Source of the DNA: Flectobacillus roseus
GTDB lineage: Bacteria; Bacteroidota; Bacteroidia; Cytophagales; Spirosomataceae
Direction: 5' to 3' (one strand)
Assembly: GCF_030056665.1 (NCBI RefSeq)
Contig: NZ_JASHIG010000056.1
DNA length: 30,198 nt
Part shown: positions 8,317-17,124 of the stretch, in pieces
Numbering within the stretch: position 1 is the stretch's first letter
Layout of the letters: the number at the start of each line of letters is the position of its first letter
Program-made: the position numbers and the translations under genes
The notes under the pieces: generated by a model
What the model was told of the DNA's origin: nothing
Database searches by the model: none
What the model saw: the letters and a program-made list of their open reading frames with translations, nothing else

Positions 8317-10413
8317 TTAAGCAAGTGTGTCTTCTGTATCTGTAGAATCAACATTTGTTGTTTCTGATGCTGAAGGCTGCTCCTGCGCCGTGTCTTGTTC
8401 TTTTTGACGCTCTAGGGCTTTCTCTTTTTCTTCCTCACCTTTAATAAACTCTTGGTAAGTTGTTAACTGTTCGAAAGGACGAGAACCTACTAGTCTTTCC
8501 AGATCGCTTTGGAAAAGAACTTCTTTTTTCAATAACTCTTGAGCCAAAATTTCTAACTTCTCGCGCTTTTCTGTCAACAAATCAACCGTACGTTGATAAG
8601 CTGCCTGAATAATCTGGCGAACTTCCACATCGATTTCGCGAGCAGTTGTTTCAGAATAAGGCTTATTGAAATTGTACTCTGAACCTTTTGAGTCGTAGTA
8701 AGAAATATTACCCAACTTGTCGTTCATACCATAGATAGTCACCATACTGTAGGCTAACTTGGTAATACGCTCAAGGTCATTCTGTGCACCAGTTGAGATT
8801 TTACCGAAGATAATATCCTCTGCAGCGCGACCGCCCAAGGTAACACACATTTCGTCGATTAACTGTTCAGTACGATACAAAAATTGTTCTTTTGGCAAAT
8901 ATTGAGCATAACCCAATGCAGCAATACCACGAGGTACAATAGTTACTTTTACTAATGGATTGGCATGTTCCAAGAACCAGCCCGCAATCGCGTGACCAGC
9001 TTCATGGTAAGCAACGATTTTCTTTTCTTCAGGAGAAATTAATTTATTCTTTTTCTCCAAACCACCAATCACACGGTCCATTGCTTCTTGGAAATCCTTC
9101 ATATCTACCGCGGTCTTGTTACGACGAGCAGCGATAAGAGCAGCCTCATTACAAACGTTGGCAATTTCGGCACCAGCAAAACCTGGCGTTTGTGCTGAAA
9201 GCTCTTTAGGATCCACATCAGCCGCCAATTTCAAAGGTTTTAAGTGTACTTTGAAAATAGCTTCACGACCTACGATATCTGGTTTATCAACCGAAATTTG
9301 ACGGTCAAAACGACCTGGACGTAACAGAGCTGAGTCGAGTACATCGGGACGGTTGGTAGCCGCCATGATGATAATACCTGAGTCAGTTGCAAAACCATCC
9401 ATTTCAACCAACAAAGAGTTCAATGTATTTTCACGCTCATCATTAGCTCCTGGCATTGCACCACGACCACGAGAACGACCTACAGCATCAATCTCATCGA
9501 TAAAGATGATACAAGGTGCTTTTTCTTTTGCTTGCTTAAATAAGTCACGTACACGTGCTGCACCTACCCCCACAAACATCTCGACAAAGTCAGAACCCGA
9601 AAGTGAGAAAAATGGAACACCAGCCTCACCAGCTACTGCTTTTGCTAATAAAGTTTTACCAGTTCCTGGAGGGCCTACAAGCAATGCACCTTTAGGAATT
9701 TTACCACCTAGGTCAGTAAATTTCTTAGGGTTTTTCAAGAACTCTACAATTTCTTGAATTTCCTCTTTTGCTTCATCCAAACCAGCCACATCGTTGAACG
9801 TGATCTTCACTTTAGCCTCACCATCAAACAATGTTGCACGAGAGCGACCAATGTTGAAGATTTGTCCACCAGGACCACCTGCTCCTCCCATACGGAAGAA
9901 CATAAAATAAATTCCGACAAACATCAAGATTAGTAATCCTGGTCCCATCAAGAATTCAAAGATTCCTGTTCTTTCTTCAGAAGTAGCGTGGATACGTTGC
10001 TCGCGAGGAATGTCTTTTTGTAAATCGTTGAGTTCAGTTTCGAATGAGAAAGCGGAGTTGATTGGTAATTCAAAGTGAGGTCCAGAATTCTGGCTCATTA
10101 CTCCATTTCCTTGTTGGTCACCTAATTCAGATTTATATTTTGGTAAAGCCTCTTTTTTAAGCGTAATCTCTGCGATGTCTTTATTTTTGATAATGGTCAA
10201 TTTTGCAATTTCTTTATGCAATACCATTTGTTCAAATTGTAGCGGCTCGATGGTTTTTAACACACGTGTCTTACTTAGGAAGTAAATACTCACCAAAGCA
10301 ATAATTAAAGCTACTACTAACCAACCCTGAAATCCTCCACTTGGAACATTGGGACGACGAGAATTTTTTGGGAAGTCTGATTGTCTGTTATCTCCGCTAT
10401 TATTTTCTGCCAT
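8317..10413 (-). CDS. ftsH: ATP-dependent zinc metalloprotease FtsH
   Basis: This is a membrane-anchored AAA+ protease that unfolds and degrades damaged membrane proteins and regulatory substrates. In its 698 residues, a first membrane helix lies near 30-47, an exported domain follows, and a second helix lies near 152-173. The AAA domain has Walker A GPPGTGKT (247-254), Walker B IIFIDEID (302-309) and the second region of homology with the RPGRFDRQ box. The zinc site HEAGH is at 470-474. The C-terminus is a charged, acidic tail rich in Glu, Gln and Thr. The active sites are complete. It follows rsfS on the same strand after a 210-base spacer that contains a possible RNA structure. Confidence 0.98.
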   Translation of the reverse strand: MAENNSGDNRQSDFPKNSRRPNVPSGGFQGWLVVALIIALVSIYFLSKTRVLKTIEPLQFEQMVLHKEIAKLTIIKNKDIAEITLKKEALPKYKSELGDQQGNGVMSQNSGPHFELPINSAFSFETELNDLQKDIPREQRIHATSEERTGIFEFLMGPGLLILMFVGIYFMFFRMGGAGGPGGQIFNIGRSRATLFDGEAKVKITFNDVAGLDEAKEEIQEIVEFLKNPKKFTDLGGKIPKGALLVGPPGTGKTLLAKAVAGEAGVPFFSLSGSDFVEMFVGVGAARVRDLFKQAKEKAPCIIFIDEIDAVGRSRGRGAMPGANDERENTLNSLLVEMDGFATDSGIIIMAATNRPDVLDSALLRPGRFDRQISVDKPDIVGREAIFKVHLKPLKLAADVDPKELSAQTPGFAGAEIANVCNEAALIAARRNKTAVDMKDFQEAMDRVIGGLEKKNKLISPEEKKIVAYHEAGHAIAGWFLEHANPLVKVTIVPRGIAALGYAQYLPKEQFLYRTEQLIDEMCVTLGGRAAEDIIFGKISTGAQNDLERITKLAYSMVTIYGMNDKLGNISYYDSKGSEYNFNKPYSETTAREIDVEVRQIIQAAYQRTVDLLTEKREKLEILAQELLKKEVLFQSDLERLVGSRPFEQLTTYQEFIKGEEEKEKALERQKEQDTAQEQPSASETTNVDSTDTEDTLA

Positions 10414-10516
10414 TGTTTTTTTAATTACACTTTAAATTCATAATTCTGGTTTAGGATAATGACCCAAAAGATGTAGCCCTGATTTTACAAGGTTAGGCAA
10501 TAGTCATAATCCTGAA

Positions 10517-10596
10517 ATTTTACCACTCTACACATATCAACGTCTAGTTGAAGTAGATTGTTTCTTAAGCTGCTGAATCGTGAGAAGTGGTAAAAT
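10517..10596 (-). other. Structured spacer/leader element between rsfS and ftsH
   Basis: An 11-bp perfect inverted repeat, ATTTTACCACT (10517-10527) and AGTGGTAAAAT (10586-10596), encloses a second stem TCTAC/GTAGA (10527-10531 with 10553-10557) topped by CAAC-GTCTA-GTTG. It lies in the leader of ftsH about 104-180 bases before the start codon. It could be a cis-acting RNA structure, an attenuator or chance pairing. No known riboswitch class is recognised. Confidence 0.35.
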
Positions 10597-10623
10597 ACAT
10601 TTATGAGAGGTTACAACTGCTGA

Positions 10624-11010
10624 TTAAGCGGCTTCGTCGTCGATATAGGTAAACTGAGCGTCTCCCCAAAGTTCTTCAAGTTTATAAAACTCTCTTTTGT
10701 CTTTCTTGAATACGTGAACAATTACATCGTAATAATCCAATAAAATCCACTCACGATTTGACTTTCCTTCGATACTTTTAGGGTTTGTACGAGTAGCTTC
10801 CCATACTTCTTTATCAACTGAATCGGCTATAGCATCAATTTGAGTATCTGACGTACCTGCACACACTACAAAAAAATCAGCAAAGGCATTTTTTACCCCT
10901 CTCAAATCCATCACTACGATGTCCAATGCTTTCTTTTCTTGCATTCCTTTTACTACTAAATTGCAAAGTTCTTCTGAACTTGTTTCTTTTTCTGCTGTGA
11001 TATCTACCAT
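10624..11010 (-). CDS. rsfS: Ribosomal silencing factor RsfS
   Basis: This 128-residue protein of the RsfS/YbeB/Iojap family binds uL14 of the large ribosomal subunit and blocks joining with the small subunit when nutrients are scarce. The core is recognisable from DIVVMDLRGVKNAFADFF, through GTSDTQIDAIADSVDKEV and the WILLDYYDVIVHVF strand, to the C-terminal FYKLEELWGDA. The ATG at 11010 gives a short N-terminal extension before the domain, as is usual in this phylum. It lies upstream of ftsH on the same strand and divergent from birA, a grouping seen in many Bacteroidota. Confidence 0.95.
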   Translation of the reverse strand: MVDITAEKETSSEELCNLVVKGMQEKKALDIVVMDLRGVKNAFADFFVVCAGTSDTQIDAIADSVDKEVWEATRTNPKSIEGKSNREWILLDYYDVIVHVFKKDKREFYKLEELWGDAQFTYIDDEAA

Positions 11011-11056
11011 GCTAAATTCTTTATGTGTTATTCTCTTGTGGAGTAGGGCTAGTATA

Positions 11057-11091
11057 TTTGTACAAATAATTCTGAAATATGGCTATGTTTG
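11057..11091 (+). promoter_or_regulatory. Candidate promoter for birA
   Basis: TTTG at 11057-11060 and TATGTTTG at 11084-11091 match the phylum's promoter boxes, but the 23-base spacing is wider than usual. It lies in the rsfS/birA divergent region about 45 bases before the birA start. Confidence 0.35.
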
Positions 11092-11135
11092 CCCTGTTTT
11101 TCTTGTATTTAGAAACCTAAAATTACGAAATAACC

Positions 11136-11909
11136 TTGTACAAAATTCAACCCAACACCTTATTTACTGGCAAAATTATTAAATATCTGCCAACTTGTCA
11201 TTCTACTAACGACATTGCGGCTGAAATGATTCAATCGCAAGAGGTTTTTGAAGGAACGATTATTATTACAGACCACCAAACTACGGGTCGTGGACAACGA
11301 GGAAATTCGTGGGAAGCTGCAATAGGCCAGAATCTTACTTTGTCGTTGATCCTCAAGCCTACATTTCTTCGTGCTTCAGACCAATTTCAGCTCAATGTAG
11401 CGGTGTCTTTGGGTGTTCATGAATTTTTAAGTCAATACCTGCCAGAGGGTTTAACGATAAAATGGTCAAATGATATTTATCATTATGACAAAAAACTAGG
11501 TGGTATCTTAATCGAAAATACGCTCCAAGGATATAATATAGGTTACTCTGTTATTGGAATCGGACTAAATATTAACCAAACTCAGTTTGGCGTTGCTACA
11601 GCCTCGTCGTTGAGCTTAGCTGCAAATGCAACACAAAGCTATGACTTAAATACGATGCTTGGTCAATTAGCAGAAAAAATTGAAAAATATTATTTACAAA
11701 TAAAACAGGGATATTATGAATCCCTCAAAATACAATACCTCAGAGTAATGTACCGATACCAAGAATGGCATTACTTCAGAAAAAATGACGAACTTTTTTT
11801 AGGACAAATTATCGGAATTGACCAAACTGGTAAATTAGCGATTGAAACTGAAGAGGAAGAATTGTTGTATTTTGACTTCAAAGAAGTACAATTTGTCATT
11901 AACCCTTAA
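11136..11909 (+). CDS. birA: Biotin--[acetyl-CoA-carboxylase] ligase (BirA, class I without repressor domain)
   Basis: It activates biotin with ATP and attaches it to the biotin carboxyl carrier lysine. The 257-residue protein has the ligase domain motifs CHSTNDIA (21-28), the biotin/AMP-binding GRGQRG (51-56), KWSNDI (109-114) and KKLGGILIE (119-127), followed by the small C-terminal SH3-like domain. There is no N-terminal helix-turn-helix, so it should act as an enzyme and not as a transcriptional repressor. The start is a TTG at 11136, chosen because the conserved N-terminus (YKIQPNTLF...) begins there and no ATG precedes it in frame. Confidence 0.93.
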   Translation: MYKIQPNTLFTGKIIKYLPTCHSTNDIAAEMIQSQEVFEGTIIITDHQTTGRGQRGNSWEAAIGQNLTLSLILKPTFLRASDQFQLNVAVSLGVHEFLSQYLPEGLTIKWSNDIYHYDKKLGGILIENTLQGYNIGYSVIGIGLNINQTQFGVATASSLSLAANATQSYDLNTMLGQLAEKIEKYYLQIKQGYYESLKIQYLRVMYRYQEWHYFRKNDELFLGQIIGIDQTGKLAIETEEEELLYFDFKEVQFVINP

Positions 11910-11910
11910 G

Positions 11911-12015
11911 TTAATGTCGTGGTATAAACGACGCAAAACTCTGGAAAAAGATATATCCTAACAACATCGTTAGAAAACACATCAAAAGAACTCTTACGAT
12001 AGCCTGCCTATTCAT
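11911..12015 (-). CDS. Possible 34-residue single-pass membrane microprotein
   Basis: On the minus strand an ATG at 12015 opens a 34-codon frame ending in TAA at 11911-11913. The N-terminus is MNRQAIVRVL with a basic start, then a hydrophobic helix (residues 9-24) and a short polar tail ending PRH. A TAnnTTTG match (TATATTTG on the minus strand, 12081-12074) lies about 60 bases upstream. It ends one base from the birA stop on the opposite strand. No family is recognised. The positive-inside start and single helix favour a real small membrane protein, but chance cannot be excluded at this length. Confidence 0.35.
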   Translation of the reverse strand: MNRQAIVRVLLMCFLTMLLGYIFFQSFASFIPRH

Positions 12016-12073
12016 GACATTGGGGTTAGATACTAGTTTGTATTATGCCACCACTCTCACCAAAAAATTCAAA

Positions 12074-12081
12074 CAAATATA
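12074..12081 (-). promoter_or_regulatory. Candidate -7 element for the microprotein gene
   Basis: It reads TATATTTG on the minus strand, a full TAnnTTTG match. No convincing -33 box is seen. Confidence 0.25.
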
Positions 12082-12135
12082 ATCAAAATTCAATTTTATT
12101 CTTAAATTGTCTTCAATATTTCTAAAGAAACTGTG

Positions 12136-12176
12136 AAACAGATATTGTTGAAAAAATGAATCAATAATATCTGTTT
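12136..12176 (+). promoter_or_regulatory. 16-bp palindrome in the leader of the acyl-CoA synthetase gene
   Basis: AAACAGATATTGTTGA (12136-12151) pairs with TCAATAATATCTGTTT (12161-12176), with one G-T pair and a nine-base A-rich loop. It ends 21 bases before the ATG. There is no T-run, so it is more likely an operator or an mRNA structure than a terminator. Confidence 0.4.
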
Positions 12177-12197
12177 AGCCACAATAGCTGATTTGAT

Positions 12198-13859
12198 ATG
12201 AAAAGACAATTTAAGTCAATGGTTGAAAATTTTTGCCATTGGGAAACTCATACGCCACACAGCATTTTCCTAAAACAACCACATGGGAGTGAATTTAGGG
12301 ATTTTAGCTATCATGAAGCGGGTCAACAAATTCGAAAAATAGCCCAATGGCTTCTGTTACAAAACTTACCTCCTCGAAGTAACATCGGAATTTTGTCCAA
12401 AAACTGCGCCCATTGGATTATGACAGATTTGGCCATTAGTATGGCTGGCCATGTGTCTGTTCCATTTTATCCTACTCTTACCGACGAGCAACTTCGACAG
12501 GTACTGGTTCACTCAGATTGTCAGATTCTGTTTGTTGGAAAGTTGGATTCTTGGGAATCAATGAAAAATGGTATTCCGACTAGTATTCATTGTGTCTCTT
12601 TTCCGAGTTATTACGAAGGTGCTCCGAGTGAATTCGAAAATTGGGAATCCATCACACAAACAACCCCTTCTTTGGCTTCATTCGCTTTGGCAAGTTATGA
12701 AGAGGTAAGCTCAATTGTATATACTTCGGGCACAACAGGTGTACCCAAAGGTGTTATGCTCACACATCAAGGACTGATTTCGGCATTAGAACACACCAGA
12801 GAAGTGGGACTACTGGACATCTCGAACGCGCGCTTTTTTTCCTATTTGCCACTTTGTCATATCGCAGAGCGCACTCTTGTGGAATCAGCAGGGATAGCCT
12901 CTGGGGGAACAATCTATTTTGCAGAAAGTTTAGACACTTTTGCGTCCAATCTTCAGACAGCTAATCCTACTCATTTCTTGGCTGTGCCTCGCATTTGGAC
13001 AAAGTTTCAGTTGGGTATTTTATCAAAATTACCACAAAGTAAACTTGACCTTTTACTCAAAGTACCCATCGTAAAAGGGCTTATTCGAAATAAAGTAAAA
13101 AAGGGATTAGGGCTAGCTAAGGCAGAATTAATTTTGACTGGCGCCGCACCTATGCCAAGTAGCTTGCTCGAGTGGTTTCATAAGCTAGATATTCAAATCC
13201 GAGAAGCCTATGGCATGACAGAAAATATGGGCGTAGCTACGATTATGCCAACCAAATATAAAAAAGGAACCGTTGGCAAACCACATAATGGCGTTACCAT
13301 CAAAATAGACCCCAATACTCAAGAGCTACTGATGAAGGCTCAATGGAATACTGTTGGGTATTACAAAGAACCCATTATGACCCAAGAGCTATTTAAGGAT
13401 GGTTGGCTGGCTACAGGAGATATGGCTTCTATCGACGAAGAAGGTTATATTTCTATTATTGGTAGAGTAAAAGATATGTTCAAATCGGCCAAAGGTGAAT
13501 ATATTGTACCTACACCCATCGAAGGAATGTTGGCCGTAAACCCAATTATCGAGCAAGTTTGCGTGGTGGGTACAGGCTTGCCTCAGCCTATTGCATTGGT
13601 AGTTTTATCTGAGATTGGAAAAAATACGGAAGAGGGACAACTACGGGAAGTTTTTCAAGAAATGATCAAGAGAGTTAATCCTCATTTCAAAAACTATGAA
13701 CATTTGCGAAAAATAGTCATCGTAAAAGAAGCTTGGTCAGTCGAAAATAATATGCTTACTCCTACTCTTAAAATCAAGCGAAATGTCATTGAAAAACAGT
13801 ATAATGGACAATTAGAAAAGTGGTTTGAAAGTTCAGAGGAAGTTATTTTCGAAAAATAA
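12198..13859 (+). CDS. Long-chain fatty acid--CoA ligase (AMP-binding)
   Basis: This 553-residue member of the ANL superfamily adenylates a carboxylate and transfers it to CoA. The P-loop-like motif SIVYTSGTTGVPKGVMLTH lies near residues 174-192. YGMTEN (A5) is near 338 and the ATP/ribose-binding DGWLATGDMA near 401, followed by GRVKDMFKSAKGEY (hinge and catalytic region). The overall form matches long-chain FadD/FAA-type synthetases, which feed beta-oxidation or phospholipid synthesis at the inner membrane. Chain-length preference is not readable. It is a single gene, convergent with the MFS transporter. Confidence 0.9.
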   Translation: MKRQFKSMVENFCHWETHTPHSIFLKQPHGSEFRDFSYHEAGQQIRKIAQWLLLQNLPPRSNIGILSKNCAHWIMTDLAISMAGHVSVPFYPTLTDEQLRQVLVHSDCQILFVGKLDSWESMKNGIPTSIHCVSFPSYYEGAPSEFENWESITQTTPSLASFALASYEEVSSIVYTSGTTGVPKGVMLTHQGLISALEHTREVGLLDISNARFFSYLPLCHIAERTLVESAGIASGGTIYFAESLDTFASNLQTANPTHFLAVPRIWTKFQLGILSKLPQSKLDLLLKVPIVKGLIRNKVKKGLGLAKAELILTGAAPMPSSLLEWFHKLDIQIREAYGMTENMGVATIMPTKYKKGTVGKPHNGVTIKIDPNTQELLMKAQWNTVGYYKEPIMTQELFKDGWLATGDMASIDEEGYISIIGRVKDMFKSAKGEYIVPTPIEGMLAVNPIIEQVCVVGTGLPQPIALVVLSEIGKNTEEGQLREVFQEMIKRVNPHFKNYEHLRKIVIVKEAWSVENNMLTPTLKIKRNVIEKQYNGQLEKWFESSEEVIFEK

Positions 13860-13877
13860 TTATAGTCATCAGAGATC

Positions 13878-13928
13878 GGCTTTCAGTTTTGAGAAATTAA
13901 CATTTATATTTTTTCAAAACTGAAAGCC
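13878..13928. terminator. Shared hairpin between converging genes
   Basis: GGCTTTCAGTTTTGA (13878-13892) and TCAAAACTGAAAGCC (13914-13928) form a perfect 15-bp stem around a 21-base A/T-rich loop. It lies between the acyl-CoA synthetase and MFS stop codons. It has no T-tail, so it may work as a transcript-end stabiliser rather than a classical terminator. Confidence 0.55.
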
Positions 13929-13947
13929 AACGCCTGATTGTCCAATC

Positions 13948-15282
13948 TTAATGCCCTGAGCTCATACTTACCACTTGACCTGCTTCCATTTTTTTGGATT
14001 TAATCAACATTGTAGCTGCTGCTGCTATCAGCAAAAATATTCCTGCAAAAGTTACCGCTTTCCCAGAATCATTATCTAAAAAATGTTCAAGAACATACCC
14101 AAAAGTTAAGTTTTGGATAATCATCGGAATTACAATCATCATGTTAATAATTCCCATATATACACCATAGCGCTCCTTTGGAATTTCGGATACAACCATC
14201 AAATAAGGTATTCCCATCATACTTGCCCAAGCGATACCAAAACCTGTCATAGGAGCAAATAGCATATATTTATTCTCAATATGTGGAAAAATCAATAGAC
14301 CTACTCCTGCCATAATCAAACATAATACATGAACGAGTTTTGGACTACTCTTTTTGGCCAACCAAACTAAGCCAAAAGCTGACATAAACGTGGCAACATT
14401 ATACCAACCATTTACCAAACCAGTCCAACCTACAGCCTCTTGATACAAATCTGGGTTTTCTTTTGGAGTTGTTTTCCAAACTGATAATGCGATACTTTTG
14501 GAAGCATTTTGCCAATAACAAAACAGTGCATACCATTGGAACAAATACACCAAAGCCAATTGCCACATTACTTTCGGCATATCTTTAATTGCTGCTAAAA
14601 TCTCAATAATAGGTTCTAATAAACCACCTTTGTGAGCTCGTATTTTAGCTAATTCTTCATCGCTTGGGGGTATTTCTTCAGTTTTTGACATCGACCACAG
14701 TACCGAACCTATCGAGCATAAAGAACCTAAAAAGAATGAACCAAATACCCAATATGGAATTTGCCCGTAAGAGCCTGTAATATTTTTTTGGAAAACAAAA
14801 AGAGATACGTTTGCTAAAGTAATACCTAAACCAGTAAAGAAACTTTGTGTCAAGAAACCTGTTGCTTGTTGTTCTTCTGGTAAAATATCCGCAATAAATG
14901 CACGATATGGCTCCATAGCGGTATTATTTCCTGCATCCAATACCCATAACAAGCCTGCTGCCATCCACAATGAACTACTAAAAGGATAGATAAAGAGTGT
15001 CAAACTACAAAGGAGTGCTCCGATAAAAAAGAAAGGCTTACGGCGCCCCCAACGAGGATGCCAAGTCTTATCACTCAAAGCCCCAATAAGTGGTTGTATC
15101 AATAACCCTGTAACTGGACCAGCCAAATTCAATAGTGGTATTTCGTCGGGACTTGCTCCCAAAAAGTCATAGATAGGATTTACGGCACTTTGTTGGAGCC
15201 CAAAACTATATTGTATGCCAAAAAATCCCACATTCATATTAATGATTTGTGAGAAGGTAAGTGAAGATTTTAAGGATTTCAT
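13948..15282 (-). CDS. MFS transporter, SLC45/sugar-proton symporter-like
   Basis: This 444-residue integral membrane protein has about twelve hydrophobic helices and a long cytoplasmic loop near the middle. The signature between helices 2 and 3, ALSDKTWHPRWGRRKPF, and ADILPEEQQATGF after helix 4 resemble the SLC45/sucrose-maltose symporter branch of the major facilitator superfamily. A disaccharide-proton symport role is therefore plausible but not proven. No sugar-metabolism gene is adjacent, and the GH32 enzyme lies about 7 kb away in a separate unit. It is divergent from the outer-membrane barrel gene. Confidence 0.8.
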   Translation of the reverse strand: MKSLKSSLTFSQIINMNVGFFGIQYSFGLQQSAVNPIYDFLGASPDEIPLLNLAGPVTGLLIQPLIGALSDKTWHPRWGRRKPFFFIGALLCSLTLFIYPFSSSLWMAAGLLWVLDAGNNTAMEPYRAFIADILPEEQQATGFLTQSFFTGLGITLANVSLFVFQKNITGSYGQIPYWVFGSFFLGSLCSIGSVLWSMSKTEEIPPSDEELAKIRAHKGGLLEPIIEILAAIKDMPKVMWQLALVYLFQWYALFCYWQNASKSIALSVWKTTPKENPDLYQEAVGWTGLVNGWYNVATFMSAFGLVWLAKKSSPKLVHVLCLIMAGVGLLIFPHIENKYMLFAPMTGFGIAWASMMGIPYLMVVSEIPKERYGVYMGIINMMIVIPMIIQNLTFGYVLEHFLDNDSGKAVTFAGIFLLIAAAATMLIKSKKMEAGQVVSMSSGH

Positions 15283-15412
15283 AAAAATGGCTAATTTGTG
15301 GAAATAGAAAACAATAATAAGAATAAATTAGCTTTATTTAAGAAACTTTTTTAATTATTTAAGTTTACTAAACCTAAGCCCCGAATTTGATCCATCGCTT
15401 ATTTCTCAAAGT

Positions 15413-16795
15413 ATGTTTTTAGTAACTCTATTTTGTAATCTCCTTCATTTTTTACAGCCTGTCGAAAGTGATTCAACCCTTGTTATTCGTCATATTTCTC
15501 TCCAAGGAAATCAACGTACCAAGGCATATATCATTCGACGAGAGCTAGACTTTCATGAAGGTGATATAATTCATCTAAATGATTTAGCAAAAAGAGTTGA
15601 ATTAAATAGAAGAAAGATCTTCAACACAAGCCTATTCAATTTTGTTGAAATTAAATATAAAAAGGATAGCCTCTCTCAGGATTTGGACATGTTGATTAAA
15701 GTCCAAGAACAGTGGTATATCTTGGGTTATCCAAATATCCAAATTGCTGACCGAAACTATAATGAATGGTGGAGTCGTGGTGGCAGACTAGATCGATTAA
15801 TATTTGGGGCAAATGTTACACACGCCAATTTTAGAGGTCGTGCCGAAAAGTTAATCTTGAATGCAGAAGTAGGCTTCACACAAAAACTAGAGCTTTTTTA
15901 TCGAATTCCTTATATCGACAAAGCTCAAAAAACAGGTTTAGGATTAGGTATTTCTTATTCTACCAATAAAAATGTGGCCTTTGGCACTTTGCACGACACC
16001 TTGAGCTATATCAAGTCAGACAATAGCCTACGCCAGAGAATTTATGCTTTCGCTCAACTCAAAAAACGCTATCATTTTTACGACAATCACACCCTTGAAC
16101 TTCGGTATAATCAAAACTGGGTAGCTGATACTATCAGAAAAGCTAATCCTAATTACTTTTTGGAAGGAGCTAATACCCAACGCTATCTTCAATTGAGCTA
16201 TTATTTCAATTACGATTTTAGAGACAATGTCGTTTTTCCTTTACGAGGCTACAGACTTGAGCTATATCTCAACAAGCTCGGACTATTAGCTTCCGATAAC
16301 ATTAATCAACTAGATTTTATACTTACCGCCAATAAATACTGGGCATTAGCCAATAATCTATTTTTGAATGTTGGAGCTGAGGGCAAAATATCTTTTCCCA
16401 ATAGACAACCCTTCTTCAACACGAGAGGATTGGGCTATGGCACAGACTTAGTTCGAGGTTATGAGCTATATGTGATTGATGGGCAGAAGTATGCTTGGGC
16501 AAGAATGAATTTAAGAACCAAACTTTTGGATAAAACTCTAACAATTAGACGGATTAAGTCCTCTCAGTTTAATCGAATTCCTATCCAAGTCTATCCAAAT
16601 TACTTTGTTGACTGGGGATATGTACAAAACGAATATACAAACAAGAACCTTAGTTCATTAGCCAATAGACCATTATATTCCACAGGCTTGGGAGTGGATG
16701 CCGTAACCTATTACAATCTTGTTGTAAAATTGCATTGGGCTATCAATAGAGAAGGAAAATCTGGAATTATTTTCAATATTACTCGAGAATTCTAG
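15413..16795 (+). CDS. BamA/TamA-like outer membrane protein (POTRA plus surface-antigen barrel)
   Basis: This 460-residue protein has a short hydrophobic leader, then one POTRA-like module (IRHISLQGNQRTKAYIIRREL ... FNFVEIKY, about residues 25-95), then a beta-barrel of the Omp85 surface-antigen type ending in an aromatic residue (IIFNITREF). A conserved RGYELY-type segment (GYGTDLVRGYELY) near residue 345 corresponds to the lid-loop VRGY/F motif of Omp85 proteins. It is much smaller than BamA, which has five POTRAs, so it is probably an accessory Omp85 protein rather than the essential assembly factor. It stands alone, and the gene is followed immediately by a heptamer tandem repeat. Confidence 0.82.
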   Translation: MFLVTLFCNLLHFLQPVESDSTLVIRHISLQGNQRTKAYIIRRELDFHEGDIIHLNDLAKRVELNRRKIFNTSLFNFVEIKYKKDSLSQDLDMLIKVQEQWYILGYPNIQIADRNYNEWWSRGGRLDRLIFGANVTHANFRGRAEKLILNAEVGFTQKLELFYRIPYIDKAQKTGLGLGISYSTNKNVAFGTLHDTLSYIKSDNSLRQRIYAFAQLKKRYHFYDNHTLELRYNQNWVADTIRKANPNYFLEGANTQRYLQLSYYFNYDFRDNVVFPLRGYRLELYLNKLGLLASDNINQLDFILTANKYWALANNLFLNVGAEGKISFPNRQPFFNTRGLGYGTDLVRGYELYVIDGQKYAWARMNLRTKLLDKTLTIRRIKSSQFNRIPIQVYPNYFVDWGYVQNEYTNKNLSSLANRPLYSTGLGVDAVTYYNLVVKLHWAINREGKSGIIFNITREF

Positions 16796-16801
16796 TGAAA
16801 A

Positions 16802-16865
16802 GGCAGTGGGCAGTGGGCAGTGGGCAGTGGGCAGTGGGCAGTGGGCAGTGGGCAGTGGGCAGTGG
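16802..16865. repeat. Heptanucleotide tandem repeat, about nine copies of GGCAGTG
   Basis: The unit GGCAGTG is repeated nine times without a mismatch, beginning six bases after the barrel gene's stop codon. The pattern matches short tandemly repeated repetitive heptamers known from intergenic regions of cyanobacteria and some Bacteroidota. The opposite strand reads as PLPTAHC repeats in one frame, which is an artefact of the repeat and not a gene. The 16866-17124 stretch contains a degenerate REP-like piece near 16946 but no gene. Confidence 0.9.
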
Positions 16866-17124
16866 AAAAATCGTATTAAGAAGTATCTACTCATTATTTG
16901 ACCAATAAGTTCTTCATTTTTATAGGCTCTACTTTAAACACTCGGGAAGACGCAAGTATTACTTCTCTACAATCATAAAAAATAATTCACAACTCCGCAT
17001 ATTCATTCAATATTCTTGACCCATATAAAAGACAAAAGGAGACGTTAAGAACATCTCCCTGTGCAAATTAATAGTTCTACACCTATTATCTTAAATATTT
17101 TCTAGCTGGATTAGCTATTATTAA

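Noticed and set aside
9353..9757. A 134-codon plus-strand frame inside ftsH
   Set aside because: It is antisense to the conserved AAA domain and is a by-product of ftsH codon use.
16673..16894. A minus-strand protein with PLPTAHC repeats
   Set aside because: The frame is produced by the GGCAGTG heptamer array and overlaps the end of the Omp85-type gene.
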